A stretch of DNA of 10,500 nucleotides, from NCBI GenBank assembly GCA_902489335.1, contig CABTZO010000036.1, forward strand, positions 1 to 10,500, read 5' to 3'. Source of the DNA: an uncultured Oscillospiraceae bacterium (GTDB lineage Bacteria; Bacillota; Clostridia; Oscillospirales; Acutalibacteraceae). This document shows, one piece after another, positions 8,401-10,500 of this stretch. A model generated the notes under the pieces. The model was not told the DNA's origin. It saw only the letters and a list, made by a program, of their open reading frames with translations, and made no database searches. How positions within the stretch are numbered: position 1 is the first letter of the stretch; every line of letters starts with the position of its first letter. The translations under genes and the position numbers were made by a program.

Positions 8401-9087
8401 GAGGAAATAAAGAACAGCAATTACTGTGTAATAACCGGAGAAGATACTACAAAACAATATTTGTTGCCGTACGGAACAATTTTGAGAAAAGAAATTGTCG
8501 AAGGTTATGAGGTTAAAAAGGGAGATCCTTTAACCGAAGGTTCTAAGAGCCCGCATGACATTCTCAACAACTTGGGAATAGATGCTGTAAGAGATTACTT
8601 CATCAGCGAAGTTCAAAAAGTTTACAGAATGCAGGGTGTTGATGTTAACGATAAGCACGTTGAAGTTATTGTTCGTCAGATGATGCAGAAAGTAACGATA
8701 ACAGACGGAGGGGACACAGACCTTCTTTCCGGAACTATTGTTGAAAAGAGCGTTGTCAAATCAAAGAATGAAGAGCTCATCAAAAAAGATGAAAATGCAA
8801 AACAAGCAGAATATATTCCGATGTTGCTCGGTATCACAAAAGCTTCACTTGCAACCGAATCTTTCTTGTCGGCAGCTTCGTTCCAGGAAACAACAAGAGT
8901 TCTTACTGATGCCGCAATAAAGGGCAAGATTGATACTTTGAACGGACTTAAGGAAAACGTAATTATCGGTAAACTTTTACCATCCGGAACAGGTATGCGA
9001 AAATATAATAACGTTGATGTCTTTAAGAACAATAAAAATGCAGGAGTGTTTAATACGATTGAAATCGATATGTCAGATTTCTCGTGA
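5443..9087 (+). CDS. rpoC: DNA-directed RNA polymerase subunit beta'
   Basis: A 1214-residue beta' subunit, carrying the catalytic Mg site of RNA polymerase. Its compact length is typical of Firmicutes, without the large inserts of proteobacteria. An N-terminal zinc ribbon has Cys71, Cys73, Cys86 and Cys89. The absolutely conserved NADFDGDQM motif is at 458-466, with catalytic Asp460, Asp462 and Asp464. The bridge-helix region reads [19 protein letters not shown], followed by [20 protein letters not shown]. The second zinc site uses Cys805, Cys897, Cys904 and Cys907. [16 protein letters not shown], at the trigger loop, follows. The ATG at 5443 is preceded by AAGGGGGT (5429-5436), which overlaps the rpoB stop codon, so translation is likely coupled. 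No intrinsic terminator follows the TGA, so read-through into the str operon is plausible. Confidence 0.98.
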   Translation: [1214 protein letters not shown]

Positions 9088-9136
9088 TTTATATTTAACA
9101 CAGCAACGCCTTAGAATTTACAAAGATATCATACTA

Positions 9137-9165
9137 TTGACATAGGTCATAACGAGTGATAAAAT
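9137..9165 (+). promoter_or_regulatory. Strong promoter of the str operon (rpsL-rpsG-fusA)
   Basis: TTGACA (9137-9142, perfect consensus) and TAAAAT (9160-9165) are 17 bp apart. An upstream TG (9157-9158) one base before the -10 makes it an extended -10 promoter. Transcription should start around 9171-9173, about 44 bases before the rpsL start codon. It lies in the 128-bp gap after rpoC, so the str genes can be expressed independently of rpoBC. Confidence 0.85.
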
Positions 9166-9174
9166 CACTTCGTT
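9151..9174. promoter_or_regulatory. Inverted repeat covering the -10 box of the rpsL promoter
   Basis: AACGAGTGAT (9151-9160) is complementary to ATCAC plus TCGTT (9164-9168 and 9170-9174), with a three-base centre AAA and one unpaired T at 9169. The 10-bp arms span the -10 box and the expected transcription start. It could be a repressor-binding operator. It is not a good terminator, because no T-run follows. Confidence 0.4.
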
Positions 9175-9201
9175 TGCAAAAAACAATATATAAATTTCAT
9201 T

Positions 9202-9210
9202 AGGAGGTGA
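9202..9210 (+). promoter_or_regulatory. Ribosome binding site of rpsL
   Basis: AGGAGGTGA is a near-perfect Shine-Dalgarno. The AGGAGG core leaves 8 bases to the TTG at 9216 but only 4 to an out-of-frame ATG at 9212. This, together with the S12 reading frame, decides for the TTG start. Confidence 0.85.
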
Positions 9211-9215
9211 AATGA

Positions 9216-9638
9216 TTGTTAACCTTTAACCAACTTGTTCGTAAAGGAAGAAAGAGTTCTGTTAAGAAGTCCGGTTCACCGGCTCTCGGCAAAAATCTAA
9301 ATTCTAAAAAGAACATAATTACAGACCATAACTCTCCGCAAAAGAGAGGAGTTTGTACTGCGGTTAAGACAGCTACCCCGAAAAAGCCGAACTCTGCACT
9401 TAGAAAAATCGCAAGAGTAAGACTTACAAACGGAATCGAAGTATCTGCTTATATTCCGGGCGTAGGACACAACTTGCAAGAGCATAACGTTGTGCTTATT
9501 AGAGGAGGACGTGTAAAGGATCTTCCCGGTGTGCGTTATCACATTATCAGAGGAACGCTTGATACACAAGGTGTTGACGGTAGACAACAGTCCCGTTCCA
9601 AATATGGAACAAAAAAAGGCAAATCAGCCGCAAAGTAA
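9216..9638 (+). CDS. rpsL: 30S ribosomal protein S12
   Basis: A 140-residue S12, the decoding-centre protein whose mutations give streptomycin resistance. It opens MLTFNQLVRKGRK, matching family starts such as MPTINQL and MATVNQL. The invariant TPKKPNSALRK segment (54-64) has Lys56 at the position of the classic streptomycin-resistance lysine. GGRVKDLPGVRYH holds Lys101 and Asp102, the second resistance site and the aspartate that RimO methylthiolates in E. coli. All are wild-type. Between ALGK and SPQKRG there are 13 more residues than in E. coli, an insertion I recall from Bacilli. It starts with TTG, and residue 2 is Leu, which should block removal of the initiator Met. First gene of the str operon. 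Confidence 0.97.
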   Translation: MLTFNQLVRKGRKSSVKKSGSPALGKNLNSKKNIITDHNSPQKRGVCTAVKTATPKKPNSALRKIARVRLTNGIEVSAYIPGVGHNLQEHNVVLIRGGRVKDLPGVRYHIIRGTLDTQGVDGRQQSRSKYGTKKGKSAAK

Positions 9639-9654
9639 GTTAGTCGTATAAAAA

Positions 9655-9766
9655 GGTAACAATTGACTTTCTTGGAGTGTCGCGAGAAATCGCAACCAAT
9701 GAGATTTATATATTTTGCCTCATTGGCGCAACGGGAAAAAGTCACTCGAGTACCAATGATATCATT
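9655..9766 (+). promoter_or_regulatory. Candidate structured leader controlling rpsG
   Basis: The 149-base rpsL-rpsG gap (9639-9787) contains nested complementary segments. GGTA (9655-9658) pairs with TACC (9751-9754). TGACTTT (9664-9670) pairs with AAAGTCA (9738-9744). Enclosed are a hairpin GCGA-GAAA-TCGC (9682-9693) with a GNRA tetraloop, and an 8-bp hairpin CCAATGAG/CTCATTGG (9696-9703 with 9719-9726). Together these make a possible three-way junction. The palindrome AATGATATCATT (9755-9766) sits just before the rpsG ribosome binding site. CCAATGA recurs at 9753-9759, so TCATTGG (9720-9726) can pair with either copy, giving a possible switch. In E. coli, S7 represses its own translation by binding the rpsL-rpsG intercistronic region; a similar role here is inference. 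Confidence 0.5.
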
Positions 9767-9772
9767 ATTATG

Positions 9773-9779
9773 AAGGAGG
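9773..9779 (+). promoter_or_regulatory. Ribosome binding site of rpsG
   Basis: AAGGAGG lies 8 bases before the GTG at 9788 and fixes the S7 start there. The frame stays open upstream to 9677, but there is no such site there. Confidence 0.88.
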
Positions 9780-9787
9780 GAAGTAAA

Positions 9788-10258
9788 GTGCCAAGAAGAG
9801 GCCAGATTGCAAAACGAGACGTTTTGCCGGATCCGCTTTACAATTCAAAGCTTGTTACAAGACTCATTAACAGTGTAATGTACGACGGTAAAAAAGGTAT
9901 AGCTCAAAAAATAGTATATGATGCTTTTGCCATAATACAGGAAAAGACAGGAAGAGAACCCTTAGAGGTTTTTGAAGAAGCTATGGAAAATGTTATGCCT
10001 GAATTGGAAGTTAAAGCTCGCCGTGTAGGCGGTGCTACTTACCAAGTGCCGATCGAAGTTAGACCTGAAAGAAGACAGACTTTAGGTCTTCGCTGGATTA
10101 CACTCTATTCAAGACAAAGATCCGAAAGGACAATGAAAGAGAGACTTGCAGGCGAAATTATAGATGCTACCAACAGTATGGGAGCAGCACATAAGAAAAG
10201 AGAAGAAACACATAGAATGGCTGAAGCTAACAAAGCTTTTGCACATTTCAGATGGTAA
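9788..10258 (+). CDS. rpsG: 30S ribosomal protein S7
   Basis: A 156-residue S7, the standard bacterial length. S7 is a primary binder of the 16S rRNA 3' domain and nucleates assembly of the 30S head near the E site. The GTG start gives MPRRGQIAKRDVLPDP, the canonical N-terminus. Other signatures are LINSVMYDGKKGIA, ARRVGGATYQVP (77-88), the beta-hairpin area with VRPERRQTLGLRW, and the C-terminal MGAAHKKREETHRMAEANKAFAHFRW region (quoted in part from the conserved end). It is the second gene of the str operon and lies 18 bp before fusA. The unusually long upstream gap may hold its translational control element. Confidence 0.98.
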   Translation: MPRRGQIAKRDVLPDPLYNSKLVTRLINSVMYDGKKGIAQKIVYDAFAIIQEKTGREPLEVFEEAMENVMPELEVKARRVGGATYQVPIEVRPERRQTLGLRWITLYSRQRSERTMKERLAGEIIDATNSMGAAHKKREETHRMAEANKAFAHFRW

Positions 10259-10276
10259 TAATACGGAGGGAAATAG

Positions 10277-10500
10277 ATGCCAAGAGACGTTTCTTTACAA
10301 AAGACTCGTAACATTGGAATTATGGCTCACATTGATGCTGGTAAAACCACGACAACGGAGCGTATTCTTTTCTATACCGGTATCAACCACAAAATAGGTG
10401 AAACACATGATGGTGCTTCAACTATGGACTGGATGGATCAGGAGAAGGAAAGAGGTATTACCATCACCTCAGCAGCAACCACATGTTACTGGAAGAATCA
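10277..10500 (+). CDS. fusA: Translation elongation factor G (partial, 5' end only)
   Basis: The first 74 residues of EF-G, the GTPase that drives translocation of tRNA and mRNA on the ribosome. The start MPRDVSLQKTRNIGIMAH is typical. The P-loop AHIDAGKT spans 17-24 with Lys23 and Thr24. The switch I region EKERGITITSAAT (56-68) has the conserved Thr62 that coordinates Mg. TMDWMDQE (49-56) is the usual EF-G sequence ahead of it, which separates it from EF-Tu and LepA. A good ribosome binding site, CGGAGGG (10264-10270), lies 6 bases before the ATG. The gene runs off the right edge; tuf commonly follows in this operon but cannot be seen. Confidence 0.97.
   Translation, partial: MPRDVSLQKTRNIGIMAHIDAGKTTTTERILFYTGINHKIGETHDGASTMDWMDQEKERGITITSAATTCYWKN

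Noticed and set aside
8676..9101. 141-codon antisense open frame opposite the end of rpoC
   Set aside because: It is a shadow of the conserved rpoC coding frame, has no recognisable domain, and resembles the other antisense frames in the window.
9151..9174. Dyad as an intrinsic terminator of rpoBC
   Set aside because: No T-run follows the right arm, the stem is weak, and it overlaps a near-consensus promoter.
9663..9668. TTGACT as the -35 of an internal rpsG promoter
   Set aside because: No TATAAT-like box lies 16-19 bases downstream, and the bases are better explained as one arm of the stem 9664-9670/9738-9744.
9677..9787. Upstream in-frame GTG start for rpsG adding 37 residues
   Set aside because: S7 conservation begins exactly at the GTG at 9788, which has AAGGAGG at the right distance; the extension would also be read through the predicted RNA structure.

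Overview
The window carries part of the core information-processing gene cluster of a low-GC, AT-rich bacterium. The RNA polymerase subunit genes rpoB and rpoC are followed by the start of the str operon (rpsL, rpsG, fusA), all on the + strand. Strong AGGAGG-type ribosome binding sites, GTG and TTG starts, TTGACA/TATAAT promoters, a compact 1214-residue RpoC and Firmicutes-type RpoB/RpoC sequences point to a Bacillota member. A clostridial or Tissierellia-like anaerobe (for example Peptoniphilaceae) is my guess, but the genus cannot be fixed from the sequence. One Bacilli-like trait stands out: ribosomal protein S12 carries a 13-residue N-terminal insertion.

Layout. Positions 1-989 (- strand) hold most of an HI0933/BaiN-type FAD-dependent oxidoreductase whose 3' end lies outside the window. 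Positions 990-1647 are a 658-bp divergent intergenic region. Its left half holds a cluster of GTAG-headed palindromes that look like REP/BIME elements: two ~96-bp near-identical units plus one extra hairpin. Positions 1373-1484 show nothing recognisable. Then come a near-consensus rpoB promoter (1485-1513) and an untranslated leader of about 127 nt. rpoB (1648-5430) and rpoC (5443-9087) are 12 bp apart and form one transcription unit. No terminator is visible after rpoC. A strong promoter at 9137-9165, overlapped by an inverted repeat, precedes rpsL (9216-9638, TTG start). A 149-bp gap with nested complementary segments precedes rpsG (9788-10258, GTG start). fusA begins at 10277 and runs off the right edge.

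How the genes work together. RpoB and RpoC form the catalytic core of RNA polymerase. S12 and S7 are 30S proteins of the decoding centre and the head, and EF-G drives translocation on the same ribosome. Most coding content is ordinary housekeeping. The interest lies between genes: the REP-like cluster, the dyads at the two promoters, the unusual rpsL start region, and above all the rpsL-rpsG intercistronic segment, which looks like a structured RNA that could control rpsG translation.
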